NCBI RefSeq assembly: GCF_005889735.1
Contig: NZ_VCKY01000090.1
Span: 1 to 39,137, forward strand
Length of the DNA: 39,137 nucleotides
Reading direction: 5' to 3'
Source of the DNA: Nonomuraea turkmeniaca
GTDB lineage: Bacteria > Actinomycetota > Actinomycetes > Streptosporangiales > Streptosporangiaceae
Each line of letters begins with the position of its first letter. Within the stretch, counting starts at the first letter, position 1. Below are positions 1-8,373 of this stretch, in pieces. The notes under the pieces are model-generated. The model ran no database searches and was not told the DNA's origin. It was given only the letters and a program-made list of their open reading frames with translations. A program made the translations under genes and the position numbers.

Positions 1-383
1 CCGCCGCCCACCCCCGTCACCACGCCCAGCAGGGCCGCGTGCAGCGGGCTCAGCCCGTACTCCAGCGCCTTCTCCGTCCCCACCGCGCAAAAGAGCCCGA
101 GCCCGGCCGCGTCCAGTACGAGGATGGCCGGCATCACCCGGGCCACGTGCGGATGCCAGAAGAACACGATCGCCGTGGCCGCCACCGGCACCAGCACGTA
201 GCCGAGGCTCTGGAAGGCGGTCGGCCGCACGTTCAGGATGAGGTCGCGCACCACGCCGCCGCCCAGGGCGGTCATCTCGGCCAGCACCATCATCCCGACC
301 ACGTCGAGCCGCTTGCGCACCCCCATGAGCGCACCGGACAGGGCGAAGACGAAGATCCCGACGAGATCGAGCAGCTGCGACAC
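1..383 (-). CDS. TRIC / UPF0126 family membrane channel protein (partial, 3' end outside window)
   Basis: The visible N-terminal part (about 127 residues) begins SQLLDLVGIFVFALSGAL and carries GGGVVRDL near residue 45, the glycine-rich signature of the UPF0126/trimeric intracellular cation channel family. These are small integral membrane proteins with repeated three-helix units, thought to conduct monovalent cations. Hydrophobic stretches alternate as expected (FVFALSGALMG, LVPVAATAIVFFW, ILVLDAAGLGLF). The start is taken as the GTG at 383, ten bases after the stop of the peptide transporter gene; an ATG at 391 is in another frame. The short gap suggests co-transcription with the transporter. 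The gene runs off the left edge, so total length is unknown. Confidence 0.8.
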   Translation of the reverse strand, partial: MSQLLDLVGIFVFALSGALMGVRKRLDVVGMMVLAEMTALGGGVVRDLILNVRPTAFQSLGYVLVPVAATAIVFFWHPHVARVMPAILVLDAAGLGLFCAVGTEKALEYGLSPLHAALLGVVTGVGG

Positions 384-393
384 GTCGCCATGT

Positions 394-1872
394 CTACCGT
401 ATGGCCTCGGCGTGGAAGTGCTCGGCCATCAGCACCCGCAGCCGCCGCGTGAACATGAACAGCGCCACCCCGGCCACGATCGCCAGCACCGCCAGCACCA
501 GGTAGTACGCGGGATCGGACAACACCCGGCTCAGCCGGCCGGTCTGCCCGCCGACCGCGTCGCCCACCGACACCGCGATGAACCACACCCCGAGCATCTG
601 CGCCTTGAACGCCTCCGGCGCCAGCTTCGTCGTCACCGACAACCCGACCGGGCTGAGCGACAGCTCCCCGAACACCTGGATCACGTACACCAGCACCAGC
701 CACCACACCGACACCCGCCCGGCCCCCGCCAGCCCGGCCGCGATGGCCATGACCACGAAGCTCAGCCCCACCATGATCAACGCGAACCCGAACTTCTGCG
801 GCGTGCTCACCCGTGTGCCCAGCCGCACCCACAGCGCGGCGAACACCGGCACGAAGATCATGATGAACAGCGGGTTGAACGACTGCGTCGTGGCCGCCTG
901 GATCCGGAGCCCGAACAGCGACAGGTCGGTATGGTCTTCGGCGAAGAACAGCAGCTTGCTCGGCGCCAGGTCGTAGATCATCCAGAAGATCGCCGCGGCG
1001 ATGAACAACCAGATGTACGCTTTCATCCGGTCCCGCTCGTCCTCGGTGAGATGGTGACCGCCCGTCATGATGTAGGCGTAGTACGCCACCGGCACCACCA
1101 GGATGATCAGCGTGATCACGATCGTGAGCCCGTCGATGGTCAGCGTGCCCGTCACCGCCCACAAGCCCAGCGCGACCACCGCCGCGCCCGTCCCGAGGCC
1201 CGCCACCCGGCCGAAGCGGCGCCGCTCGGCGGGGGACAGGCGCAGTCCAGGACGTTCGCCGACGCCGCGCAGGGACCGGCCGCCCCACACGTACTGGATC
1301 AGGCCGAGCGCCATGCCGACCGCGGCCGCGCCGAACCCCAGGTGCCAGCGGTCGCCGGCGGCCAGCCAGCCGACCACGATGGGCGCGAAGAACGCGCCCA
1401 GGTTGATGCCCAGGTAGAACAGCGAGAACCCGGCGTCCCTCCGCCCGTCCTCGTCCTCGTCGTAGAGCCGGCCCACCATGACGGAGACGTTGGGCTTGAG
1501 CAGGCCCGTGCCGGAGATGATCAGCAGCAGGCCCAGCCACACGAAGAACGGCGTCGTCACCGGGATCGCCATGCTGATGTGGCCCAGCATGATGACGAAC
1601 CCGCCCCAGAACACCGACCTGCGTGGCCCGAGTATGCGGTCGGCGATCCACCCGCCGGGCAGTGCCACCAGGTAGACCAGCGCCTGGTAGACGCCGACGA
1701 CCGCCTGCGCCGTCTCCGGCGACATGCCCAGGCCCTCCCGCGCCGGGGACGCCGCCATGAACGTGGCCAGGATGGCGCGCATCCCGTACCAGCTGAACCG
1801 CTCCCACATCTCGGTGCCGAACAGCGTCGCCAGTCCCCAAGGGTGCCCGAAGAACGTCCTGCCGCCCGTCAT
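394..1872 (-). CDS. POT/PTR2-family proton-coupled peptide transporter (MFS)
   Basis: The 492-residue protein is a proton-dependent oligopeptide transporter that would import di- and tripeptides across the cytoplasmic membrane. The family's helix-1 ExxER motif is present (E21-M-W-E24-R25-F), followed by WYGMRAIL. The MFS loop GGWIADRILGPRR follows helix 2, and the PTR2 signature is seen at GTGLLKPNVSVMVG and FYLGINLGAF. Length fits DtpT-like bacterial members. The ATG at 1872 lies only about 30 bases from the conserved N-terminal motif, so it is a good start. It appears to lead an operon with the downstream channel gene and is divergent from the acyl-CoA synthetase at 2004. Substrate preference cannot be told from sequence. 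Confidence 0.93.
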   Translation of the reverse strand: MTGGRTFFGHPWGLATLFGTEMWERFSWYGMRAILATFMAASPAREGLGMSPETAQAVVGVYQALVYLVALPGGWIADRILGPRRSVFWGGFVIMLGHISMAIPVTTPFFVWLGLLLIISGTGLLKPNVSVMVGRLYDEDEDGRRDAGFSLFYLGINLGAFFAPIVVGWLAAGDRWHLGFGAAAVGMALGLIQYVWGGRSLRGVGERPGLRLSPAERRRFGRVAGLGTGAAVVALGLWAVTGTLTIDGLTIVITLIILVVPVAYYAYIMTGGHHLTEDERDRMKAYIWLFIAAAIFWMIYDLAPSKLLFFAEDHTDLSLFGLRIQAATTQSFNPLFIMIFVPVFAALWVRLGTRVSTPQKFGFALIMVGLSFVVMAIAAGLAGAGRVSVWWLVLVYVIQVFGELSLSPVGLSVTTKLAPEAFKAQMLGVWFIAVSVGDAVGGQTGRLSRVLSDPAYYLVLAVLAIVAGVALFMFTRRLRVLMAEHFHAEAIR

Positions 1873-2003
1873 GGATGAACCCCCCCGAATCGCATCCGTT
1901 CGATTACTCTACGTGAAGGCCGTTCGCGGGGTCTTGCCGCTACCCGGGACGTGTGGTGCGATGCATGCCACTCGTGCAAGTGAATACTGACGGGAGGCGC
2001 GCC

Positions 2004-3848
2004 ATGGCCGAAGTCCTCGAGGTCCGGGCCGAGATCGAGCAGCAGATCGCCGGCCGTACCGTATGCCGGCAACTGCAGCAGGTGGCCGAGCGGCATCCCG
2101 ACGCACCCGCCTACTCCGACCCGGAGGGCGATGGCTGGCGCACGCTGACGTACGCGCAGGCGCGGCAGCGGGTCCTGGAGATCGCGGCCGCCTTCGCCGC
2201 GCTGGGGCTCGAGCCCGGTGAATCCGTGGCGCTGATGATGGTGAACCGGAGCGAGCACGTGCTCGCCGACCTCGGCGCGGTGCACGCGGGTGGCGTCGGC
2301 TGCACGGTGTACTCGACGTTCGCCCCCGAGCAGATCGAGTTCGTGGCCGAGAACGTGGGCGCCAAGTACGCCGTGCTCGGCGGTCCCGCCGAGCTGGCCC
2401 GCTGGCAGCCGGTGCTCGACCAGCTCACCGGCCTGCGCAGGATCATCATGCTGGAGGGGGTGCCGTCCGGCGACGACCGGTTCATGACGTGGGCGGACTT
2501 CCTGGAGCTCGGCCGCGACCGGCTGGCCGACGATCCCACCCAGGTGGAGGACCGCTGGCGTGCCGTGACCCCCGGCGACGTCGTCACCGTCCTGTACACC
2601 TCCGGCACCACCGGCATGCCCAAGGGCGTCCCGCTCACCCACGGCAACGTCTTCTACGAGGTCGCCGCCACGGACCGGCTCACCTCACTGCCGACGCTGG
2701 GCACGCAGATCTCCTATCTCACGTACGCGCACATCGCCGAGCGCATCCTCAGCCTCTACCTGCCACTGGTGAAGGTCTCCCACGTGCACTTCTGCACCGA
2801 CCTGGCCAACCTGGGCGCCACGCTGGGACAGGTCAGGCCGATGATGTTCTTCGGCGTGCCGCGGGTGTGGGAGAAGATGATGGCCCGCCTGCTCGCCGTG
2901 CTCGCCACCCAGCCGGAGGAGCAGCAGGCCGCCGTCCGCGCCGCCATGGCGGCCGGCCAGGCGTACGTCGAGGCCGGCCAGTACGGCCGCACCATCACCC
3001 CCGAGATCCAGGCCGCCTACGACAAGGCCGACGCCGACCTCCTGTCGATCATCCGCGGCATGATCGGGTTCGACCGCGCCGAGTGGACCGCCACCGGCGC
3101 CGCGCCCCTCGCCGACGAGGTGCAGCACTTCTACGCCGGGCTCGGCCTCAAGGTCATCGACGTGTACGGCATGACCGAGACGACCGGCGCGTTCACCGGC
3201 AACAGTCCCGCCTGTTACCGCCTGGGCACCGTCGGCAGGGCCGAGCCGGGCGTCGAGATCCGCATCGCCGAGGACGGCGAGCTCCTCACCCGCAGCCCGC
3301 TCAACACCCGCGGCTACCTCAACCGCCTCGAGGCCACCGCCGAGCTGATCGACGCCGACGGCTGGCTGCACACCGGCGACATCGGCACGGTCGACGAAGA
3401 CGGCTTCTACCGGGTGGTGGACCGCAAGAAGGAGCTCATCATCACCGCCGGCGGCGAGAACATCTCCCCGGCCGAGATCGAGAACCACCTCAAGCAGCAC
3501 CCGCTGATCGGCCAGGCCCTCGCGTACGGCGATCGGCGGCCGCACACCGTGGCCGTGCTCACCCTCGACGGCGAGGTGGCGCCGGGCTGGGCGCAGACCC
3601 GCGGCATCACGTTCGGCTCGCTCGCCGAGCTGGCCGAGCACCCTGAGGTGCTCAAGGAGGTGGGAGCCGCCGTCGAGGCCGCGAACGCCAAGCTGGCCAG
3701 GGTGCAGCAGGTCAAGAAGTGGGCGCTGCTCGGCACCGAGTGGACCGCCGAGACCGAGGAGCTCACCCCGAGCCTCAAGCTCAAGAGGCGGATCATCCAC
3801 GCGAAGTACGCCGACGTCATCGAAGGGCTCTACGCCGAGTCGCGGTAA
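2004..3848 (+). CDS. long-chain fatty acid-CoA ligase, FadD15-like
   Basis: This 614-residue adenylate-forming enzyme should activate fatty acids to acyl-CoA through an acyl-AMP intermediate. Core motifs appear in order: the P-loop YTSGTTGMPKG near residue 197, YGMTETTG near 387, HTGDIG near 456, and RKKELIITAGGENISP near 474. The region around SYLTYAHIAERILSLYLPL matches the long-chain acyl-CoA synthetase subgroup typified by mycobacterial FadD15. The start is the ATG at 2004 with GGGAGG seven bases upstream; the reading frame is open for 17 more codons, but that extension has no ribosome site and no family similarity. It stands alone on the plus strand, divergent from the peptide transporter. 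Chain-length specificity is not readable here. Confidence 0.93.
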   Translation: MAEVLEVRAEIEQQIAGRTVCRQLQQVAERHPDAPAYSDPEGDGWRTLTYAQARQRVLEIAAAFAALGLEPGESVALMMVNRSEHVLADLGAVHAGGVGCTVYSTFAPEQIEFVAENVGAKYAVLGGPAELARWQPVLDQLTGLRRIIMLEGVPSGDDRFMTWADFLELGRDRLADDPTQVEDRWRAVTPGDVVTVLYTSGTTGMPKGVPLTHGNVFYEVAATDRLTSLPTLGTQISYLTYAHIAERILSLYLPLVKVSHVHFCTDLANLGATLGQVRPMMFFGVPRVWEKMMARLLAVLATQPEEQQAAVRAAMAAGQAYVEAGQYGRTITPEIQAAYDKADADLLSIIRGMIGFDRAEWTATGAAPLADEVQHFYAGLGLKVIDVYGMTETTGAFTGNSPACYRLGTVGRAEPGVEIRIAEDGELLTRSPLNTRGYLNRLEATAELIDADGWLHTGDIGTVDEDGFYRVVDRKKELIITAGGENISPAEIENHLKQHPLIGQALAYGDRRPHTVAVLTLDGEVAPGWAQTRGITFGSLAELAEHPEVLKEVGAAVEAANAKLARVQQVKKWALLGTEWTAETEELTPSLKLKRRIIHAKYADVIEGLYAESR

Positions 3849-3926
3849 GCGGCCGATCCCGGTTTTGCCATTCGGGGCGTGTGTTGTGGTCCTGGTCATT
3901 ACCGGCCGGTTCCTACCGTCTCGATC

Positions 3927-4979
3927 ATGACCAGAGGACTGCTTCTCGTCTCGCTCGCGGCGGGGGCGCTCACGGCGCCGCCCGCGCCCGCGTCCGCCGC
4001 CGCGACCGAACTCGCCATCCGAGCCATCACCGTACGTCCCGCGGAGCCCGTGGTCGGGGCGCAAGGCTCCGTCCGCCTGGTGATCGACGTGGTCGCCAAG
4101 GGGGCGCAGAGCAAGAACGGCGTCACCGTCAAGGTCGAGCCGGGCGCCCCGCCGGGGCCGCTGCTGGCGTCCAAACCACCGGTCGCGGCTCCGTCGCCGG
4201 CCCCGTCACCGTCCATCCCGGTGCCGTCTCCGTCGCTGTCCCTGCCCGCCCCGTCGCCATCGGTCCCGTCCGTCCCGGCCCCGTCACCGTCGGCCGCCAC
4301 GCAACCAGGTACGAACCAGCCGATCGACCCGATCCAGTCACTCGAGCCGTACCAGTCCAGCCCGCCGATCCAGAACGCCGGACCGATCCAGCCCGTCGAG
4401 CCGGCTCAGGGAGTGCTGGCCCCCGGGCCGCTCCAGGGCGCGGCGCCGGCCGTCGAGAACGGAGCACAGTCCGCCCTCCCGCCGCGGCTGGTGTGGCGGC
4501 TGGGGGCGAGCCCGGCCGCCGCCCGCATGGCCGACGGCTGGGAGACCTGGCGTTTCCTGCCGGACAAGCGACTGAGCCGCTTCTACCCGACGGGCATCTG
4601 GACCATCAGCGCCACCGCGAGGGCGGCGAACGGGGCGACGGTGACGGAGTACGCGTCGTTCCAGTTCAGGCGGGAGACCAGGCTCGCCGAGGTACGGGCG
4701 GACCAGGCCAGGGGCGTGGTCCGCGTGCGCGGCTCGCTCACCAGGGTGGACCCGCGCGGCGTCACCGACTACGGCCCATTCGGCAAGCAGCGGCTGGAGA
4801 TCCTCTGGCGCGGCAACGCCGAGGGCGCGTGGGAGCGGGTCGGTGAGACGACGACGGACGCCGCGGGAGTCTTCGTGAGCACGATCTCGGACCGCACGGG
4901 CGGCCAGTGGCGCGTTCGCTACGCAGGAACAGGGCACTACGCCCCAGATGTCTCAAAATCCCAGGAAATAGCCCAATAG
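3927..4979 (+). CDS. secreted protein with Pro/Ser-rich linker and beta-sandwich-like C-terminal domain
   Basis: Unrecognised 350-residue exported protein. The ATG at 3927 starts a clear signal peptide (TRG, then a hydrophobic LLLVSLAAGALTA, then cleavage near ASAAA). A first domain around residues 30-75 is followed by a low-complexity linker of PSPS-type repeats (about 85-125) and a Gln/Pro stretch (about 128-160). The C-terminal 170 residues look like beta-strand-rich repeats, with LEILWRGNAEGAWERVG, a TTTDAAGVFVST turn and GQWRVRYAG near the end. That last block is clearly related to the C-terminal half of the protein encoded at 5112-5606. Ig-like extracellular architecture is inferred; no catalytic motif was seen. 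Confidence 0.8.
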   Translation: MTRGLLLVSLAAGALTAPPAPASAAATELAIRAITVRPAEPVVGAQGSVRLVIDVVAKGAQSKNGVTVKVEPGAPPGPLLASKPPVAAPSPAPSPSIPVPSPSLSLPAPSPSVPSVPAPSPSAATQPGTNQPIDPIQSLEPYQSSPPIQNAGPIQPVEPAQGVLAPGPLQGAAPAVENGAQSALPPRLVWRLGASPAAARMADGWETWRFLPDKRLSRFYPTGIWTISATARAANGATVTEYASFQFRRETRLAEVRADQARGVVRVRGSLTRVDPRGVTDYGPFGKQRLEILWRGNAEGAWERVGETTTDAAGVFVSTISDRTGGQWRVRYAGTGHYAPDVSKSQEIAQ

Positions 4980-5049
4980 CTCACTTACTGGCATCGTGTG
5001 GGCGTTGCGCAATCGTGATCAACTTTACCGCAACTTTTCCTTACCCTTA

Positions 5050-5071
5050 CGCGTCATTGGCAGATGACGCG
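5050..5071. promoter_or_regulatory. inverted repeat upstream of the small secreted protein gene
   Basis: CGCGTCAT and ATGACGCG form a perfect 8-base inverted repeat separated by six bases, in an AT-richer stretch between two secreted-protein genes and about 40 bases before the second gene's start. It could be an operator or a small 5' leader hairpin. No regulator family is assigned. Confidence 0.3.
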
Positions 5072-5111
5072 CCCCGCTCGGGTCGCGTCTGACACGGGGA
5101 AGGAAAGTCAC

Positions 5112-5606
5112 TTGAAGATGCGACGTCTCGCCGCCGGCCTGGCGGCCGCCGCCATGTGTGCCACCGTGGTGGCCACGGCGGCCTCGCCCGCACTCGCGGA
5201 CGAGGTGGACCCGGACTTCGCCGGCGGCAACACGAGCCTGGCGTTCGACGCGAACCCGGAGCCCGCCTGGCGCGGCAAGCCCATCGATCTCGAGGGCAAG
5301 CTCTCCGTGGAGTGCGAGGAGGACTACATCAGCGGGTTCGTGTCGGTGCACCACGCCGACTCCTGCAAGAAGCAGGAGCGCTGGCACCGCCTCGCCTGGA
5401 AGCGGATCGTGATCCTCTTCCAGCCGGACGGCAGCGGCAAGTGGGAGTACGTGGACACGATCAGGACCCGCGGCAACGGCTACTTCCACACCACGGTGCC
5501 GGCCCGCACGTCGGGCACGTGGCGCGCGGTCTTCCAGGGCGCCAAGTGGCTGGAGCCCTCGGAGGGCACGGACTGGGTCAAGGTCATCGGCCGCCACCAC
5601 CACTAG
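5112..5606 (+). CDS. small secreted protein, related to the C-terminal domain of its upstream neighbour
   Basis: A 164-residue exported protein of unknown function. An Arg-rich n-region (MRRLA), an Ala-rich hydrophobic core and an ALA-DE cleavage site form a signal peptide; the mature part begins near DEVDPDF. The mature domain has CEEDYISGF and HADSCKK, giving two cysteines that could form a disulfide after export, then RIVILFQPDGSGKWEYVD and TSGTWRAVFQG, which align with the end of the protein at 3927-4979. It ends in a HHH tail. TTG at 5112 is chosen because AGGAAAG lies about five to seven bases upstream; ATG at 5118 is the alternative. A strong hairpin follows the stop codon. Confidence 0.78.
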   Translation: MKMRRLAAGLAAAAMCATVVATAASPALADEVDPDFAGGNTSLAFDANPEPAWRGKPIDLEGKLSVECEEDYISGFVSVHHADSCKKQERWHRLAWKRIVILFQPDGSGKWEYVDTIRTRGNGYFHTTVPARTSGTWRAVFQGAKWLEPSEGTDWVKVIGRHHH

Positions 5607-5613
5607 CATCATC

Positions 5614-5645
5614 CGGACGCCCGGCCGGCTCCGGCCGGGCGTCCG
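5614..5645. terminator. strong bidirectional hairpin terminator
   Basis: Arms at 5614-5628 and 5631-5645 are perfect 15-base reverse complements (left arm CGGACGCCCGGCCGG), starting eight bases after the stop of the secreted protein gene and lying before the stop of the convergent oxidoreductase gene. There is no U-tract, which is common for actinomycete terminators. Confidence 0.75.
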
Positions 5646-5715
5646 CCATGTCCGGCGCACACACGCGGGCACGGTGCGTCGGTGGCGCCCCGACCCGCCC
5701 ACGCCGGCCGGGTCG

Positions 5716-6363
5716 TCAGAAGGACACGGCCACCTGCGCCCGGCGGTGCCCGCCGCCGTCGGCCTCGTCCACCACCGCCACCGCCAGGTCGGCGAACGAG
5801 AACACCGGCTCACCGGCCGCCGCCTCCGGCACCCGCCCGCCCCCGATCCGATACCGGCCGGTCCGCTCGGCCTCCTCGTCCAGGAACACGGGCGGCGGCG
5901 CGAGCACCACCCAGTCCAGGTCCGACTGCTCGTACACGGGAATCTCCGCCGCGTGCCCCAGCGAGAACGCCCGCGCATCGTCGGGGAACCCGGGCGTGTC
6001 CGCCAGCCGGACCCCCGGCGCGACCTCCAGCAGGCTGCCGATGCCGATCGCCACCAGGCGGCGCACCCCGGCCCGCGTCAGCCCCTCCACCAGGGCGCCG
6101 GCCGCCGCCGCGTAGAACTCCTCCGACGGCATGTCCATCCGGGCCGCCGCCTGCACCGCCGCGTCGTGCCCTGCCGCGGCAGCCGCCACGCTCGCGGCAT
6201 CGGTGACGTCGCCGGCCACCACCCGCACACCATCGCGCGCCAGGTCCCCGTGCCTGCCGGGATCGCGTACCACGGCCGTCACCTCGTGCCCACGCCCGGC
6301 CGCCTCCGCGACCACCCGCCGGCCGGCCCGTCCGCCCGCGCCGAAAACCACGATCTTGCCCAT
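5716..6363 (-). CDS. NAD(P)-binding oxidoreductase, NmrA/atypical SDR type
   Basis: This 215-residue protein has a single Rossmann fold of the NAD(P)H-binding (NmrA/YwnB-like) atypical SDR type. The dinucleotide motif VVFGAGGRAGRRV is at residues 5-17, followed by VRDPGRHGDL, the usual ribose/phosphate contact, and VVAGDVTDAASV. The C-terminal part (WVVLAPPPVF, then FSFADLAVAVVDE) fits the family; there is no classical YxxxK dyad. ATG at 6363 is preferred over GTG at 6372 because GGAG lies about ten bases upstream of it. The gene is divergent from an HxlR regulator, a common arrangement for quinone- or electrophile-responsive reductases, so control by that regulator is a reasonable inference. 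The substrate is unknown. Confidence 0.85.
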   Translation of the reverse strand: MGKIVVFGAGGRAGRRVVAEAAGRGHEVTAVVRDPGRHGDLARDGVRVVAGDVTDAASVAAAAAGHDAAVQAAARMDMPSEEFYAAAAGALVEGLTRAGVRRLVAIGIGSLLEVAPGVRLADTPGFPDDARAFSLGHAAEIPVYEQSDLDWVVLAPPPVFLDEEAERTGRYRIGGGRVPEAAAGEPVFSFADLAVAVVDEADGGGHRRAQVAVSF

Positions 6364-6438
6364 CGCCGTCACGCTCCGTTCCGCTCATGACCGCCGGACT
6401 TCCCGGCCGCCCCGCAGACGGTAAAGGACGACCTGTCG

Positions 6439-6454
6439 CTATCCGCAACGATAG
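6439..6454. promoter_or_regulatory. candidate HxlR operator between divergent genes
   Basis: CTATC and GATAG form an inverted repeat with a six-base spacer in the 101-base gap between the divergent oxidoreductase and HxlR genes. It sits ten bases before the HxlR start, a position that would allow autorepression. Assignment to HxlR rests only on location and symmetry. Confidence 0.35.
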
Positions 6455-6464
6455 GGTGACGGGC

Positions 6465-6833
6465 ATGGGAGTGCCGCTCGATCCGGACATGTTCGCCGGC
6501 TGCCCGCCCGTCGCCGCGCCCGTCCGCATCGGCGACAAGTGGACCGCGAAGATCATCCGCTGCCTGGAGTCGGGACCGCGGCGCTTCACCGAGCTCCAGA
6601 CGCCGCTGCGCGGCATCACCCCGAAGGTCCTCACCGCGTCCCTGCGCGCCATGGAACGCGACGGCCTGCTCACCCGCACCGCGTACGACGAGATCCCGCC
6701 ACGCGTCGAGTACGCGCTCACCGAGCTCGGCCGCAGCCTGCTCGAACCCATGAACGCCGGCTGCGAATGGTCCAGGAGGCACCTGGCCGAGCTGATGCGC
6801 GCCCGCGAGACGTGGGAGGCGGCCGGCCGGTAG
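6465..6833 (+). CDS. HxlR-family winged-helix transcriptional regulator
   Basis: This 122-residue protein is a MarR-like HxlR regulator. The early cysteine in FAGCPP, the GDKWTAKIIRCLESGPRRFTEL block and the recognition-helix region GITPKVLTASLRAMERDGLL are characteristic, and the wing ends in PPRVEYALTELGRSL. HxlR proteins often sense electrophiles or disulfide stress through this N-terminal cysteine. The start is taken as ATG at 6465; an in-frame GTG lies at 6456 and neither has a strong ribosome site. It is transcribed away from the NmrA-like oxidoreductase gene, its most likely target, with an inverted repeat between them. Confidence 0.9.
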   Translation: MGVPLDPDMFAGCPPVAAPVRIGDKWTAKIIRCLESGPRRFTELQTPLRGITPKVLTASLRAMERDGLLTRTAYDEIPPRVEYALTELGRSLLEPMNAGCEWSRRHLAELMRARETWEAAGR

Positions 6834-7034
6834 GCCGTCGTCCACATGCGGGCACCCATGTGCGCAGGACGCAATCCGCGTGAATCGCCGAGGACGCCGC
6901 CGAAGACGACTCGCCGCGGAGCGGAATCGATCTAGGCACGGATGCGTTGTCGTGCGGGGAAGGGTCAATTTTGGGTGGTCGCCGACGGGCGTCGTAGGCT
7001 GGCCCTCTGGCGAACGAACAGGAGGTGACGCCCC

Positions 7035-8024
7035 GTGTTGCGAGACTCGTTCGGACGGGTGGCGACAGATCTTCGGGTGTCCCTCACGGACAAGTGCAAC
7101 CTGCGCTGCACGTACTGCATGCCGCCCGAGGGTCTCGACTGGCTGCCCAACGCCCAGCTTCTGACCGCCGACGAGATCGTCCGCCTGGTGCGGATCGGCG
7201 TGGAACGGCTCGGCATCACCGAGGTCCGCTACACCGGCGGCGAGCCGCTGCTGCGGCGCGAGCTGGTCGACATCGTGGCCCGCACCACCGAGCTCCAGCC
7301 GCGCCCGCAGGTCTCGCTGACCACCAACGGCATCGGGCTGGCCCGCCTGGCCGAGTCCCTGGCCGCCGCCGGGCTCGACCGGGTCAACGTCTCGCTCGAC
7401 ACGCTCGACCCCGAGACGTTCAAGCGGCTCGCGCACCGCGACCGGCACGCCGACGTGATCGCCGGACTGGCCGCCGCCGACCGGACCGGGCTGCGCCCCG
7501 TCAAGGTCAACGCCGTGCTCATGCGCGGGCTCAACGAGCACGAGGCCGTCCCGCTGCTGCGCTGGTGCCTCGAGCAGGGTTACGAGCTGCGCTTCATCGA
7601 GCAGATGCCGCTCGACGCCCAGCACGGCTGGAGCCGCGAGGAGATGGTCACCGCCGACGAGATCCTGGGCCTGCTGTCGGCCGGGTTCGATCTCACGGCC
7701 GACGACCTGGAGGAGCGCGGCAGCGCGCCCGCCGAGCGGTTCCTCGTCGACGGCGGGCCGGCCAGGGTCGGCGTGATCGGCTCGGTGACGCGGCCGTTCT
7801 GCGGCGCTTGCGACCGGGTCAGGCTCACCGCCGACGGCCAGATCCGCAACTGCCTGTTCGCCACCGAAGAGTCCGACCTGAAGACGTCCATGCGGGCGGG
7901 CGCGTCGGACGACGAGCTGGCCGATCGGTGGGTCGCGGCGGTGGCTCGCAAGCGCGCCGGCCACGGCATCGACGACCCGTCCTTCCTGCAGCCGTCCCGC
8001 CCGATGTCCGCCATCGGCGGCTAG
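7035..8024 (+). CDS. moaA: GTP 3',8-cyclase MoaA (molybdenum cofactor biosynthesis)
   Basis: A 329-residue radical SAM enzyme that converts GTP to 3',8-cyclo-GTP, the first step of molybdopterin synthesis. The SAM-cluster cysteines are C21, C25 and C28 (DKCNLRCTYC). The second, substrate-binding iron-sulfur cluster is provided by FCGACDRVRL and NCLF near residues 255-273. The protein ends in the conserved double glycine that MoaC-coupled activity needs (MSAIGG). GTG at 7035 is preceded by AGGAGGTGA with seven-base spacing, an excellent ribosome site. Downstream lie a broken mobA and a DUF6457 gene, so this was once a larger cofactor operon. Confidence 0.97.
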   Translation: MLRDSFGRVATDLRVSLTDKCNLRCTYCMPPEGLDWLPNAQLLTADEIVRLVRIGVERLGITEVRYTGGEPLLRRELVDIVARTTELQPRPQVSLTTNGIGLARLAESLAAAGLDRVNVSLDTLDPETFKRLAHRDRHADVIAGLAAADRTGLRPVKVNAVLMRGLNEHEAVPLLRWCLEQGYELRFIEQMPLDAQHGWSREEMVTADEILGLLSAGFDLTADDLEERGSAPAERFLVDGGPARVGVIGSVTRPFCGACDRVRLTADGQIRNCLFATEESDLKTSMRAGASDDELADRWVAAVARKRAGHGIDDPSFLQPSRPMSAIGG

Positions 8025-8038
8025 CGATCCGGCGCGGC

Positions 8039-8373
8039 ATGACCCATGACGCGGTGATCCTGGCCGGGGGAGAGGCCCGGCCGGGCGGCCGCGACAGATC
8101 CGGCCTCACCGTCGGCGCCACATCCCTCGTGGAGAACGTCGTCGCGGCCTGCTCCGGCGCCCGCCGCACGATCGTTGTCGGTCCCGGCGCGCCGGCGAGC
8201 CGCCTTTCCTGAGGGAAGCGGACGCGCACGCTCCTCGAGGCCACCGGATCCGGTCATGGGCGGTGGTGATCGACGACGGCGGCCGCGAGCAGTGGCTCAC
8301 CGACACGCGCCTGACGCTGTCCGGACGCCCGTGCTTCGATTGCGACACAATGGACGATCTGGAGGAGGCTCGT
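8039..8373 (+). pseudogene. mobA: mobA relic (molybdenum cofactor guanylyltransferase), internal deletion
   Basis: The ATG at 8039 opens a 57-residue product, MTHDAVILAGGEARPGGRDRS and so on to ARRTIVVGPG, which is the nucleotide-binding N-terminus of MobA but stops at 8212. The signature normally reads LAGGxARRxGGxDK; here one residue is missing and the lysine is arginine. In another frame, at about 8263-8373, the typical MobA C-terminus survives (DDGGREQWL, then FDCDTMDDLEEAR). The central 100 or so residues are gone and the two ends are out of frame. The remains sit directly after moaA, 14 bases from its stop. The product cannot be a working guanylyltransferase. Confidence 0.75.

Noticed and set aside
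238..1878. Long plus-strand reading frame opposite the peptide transporter
   Set aside because: The product is His/Arg/Pro-rich low complexity with no domain, while the minus strand encodes a full POT transporter with all family motifs. It is a high-GC shadow frame.
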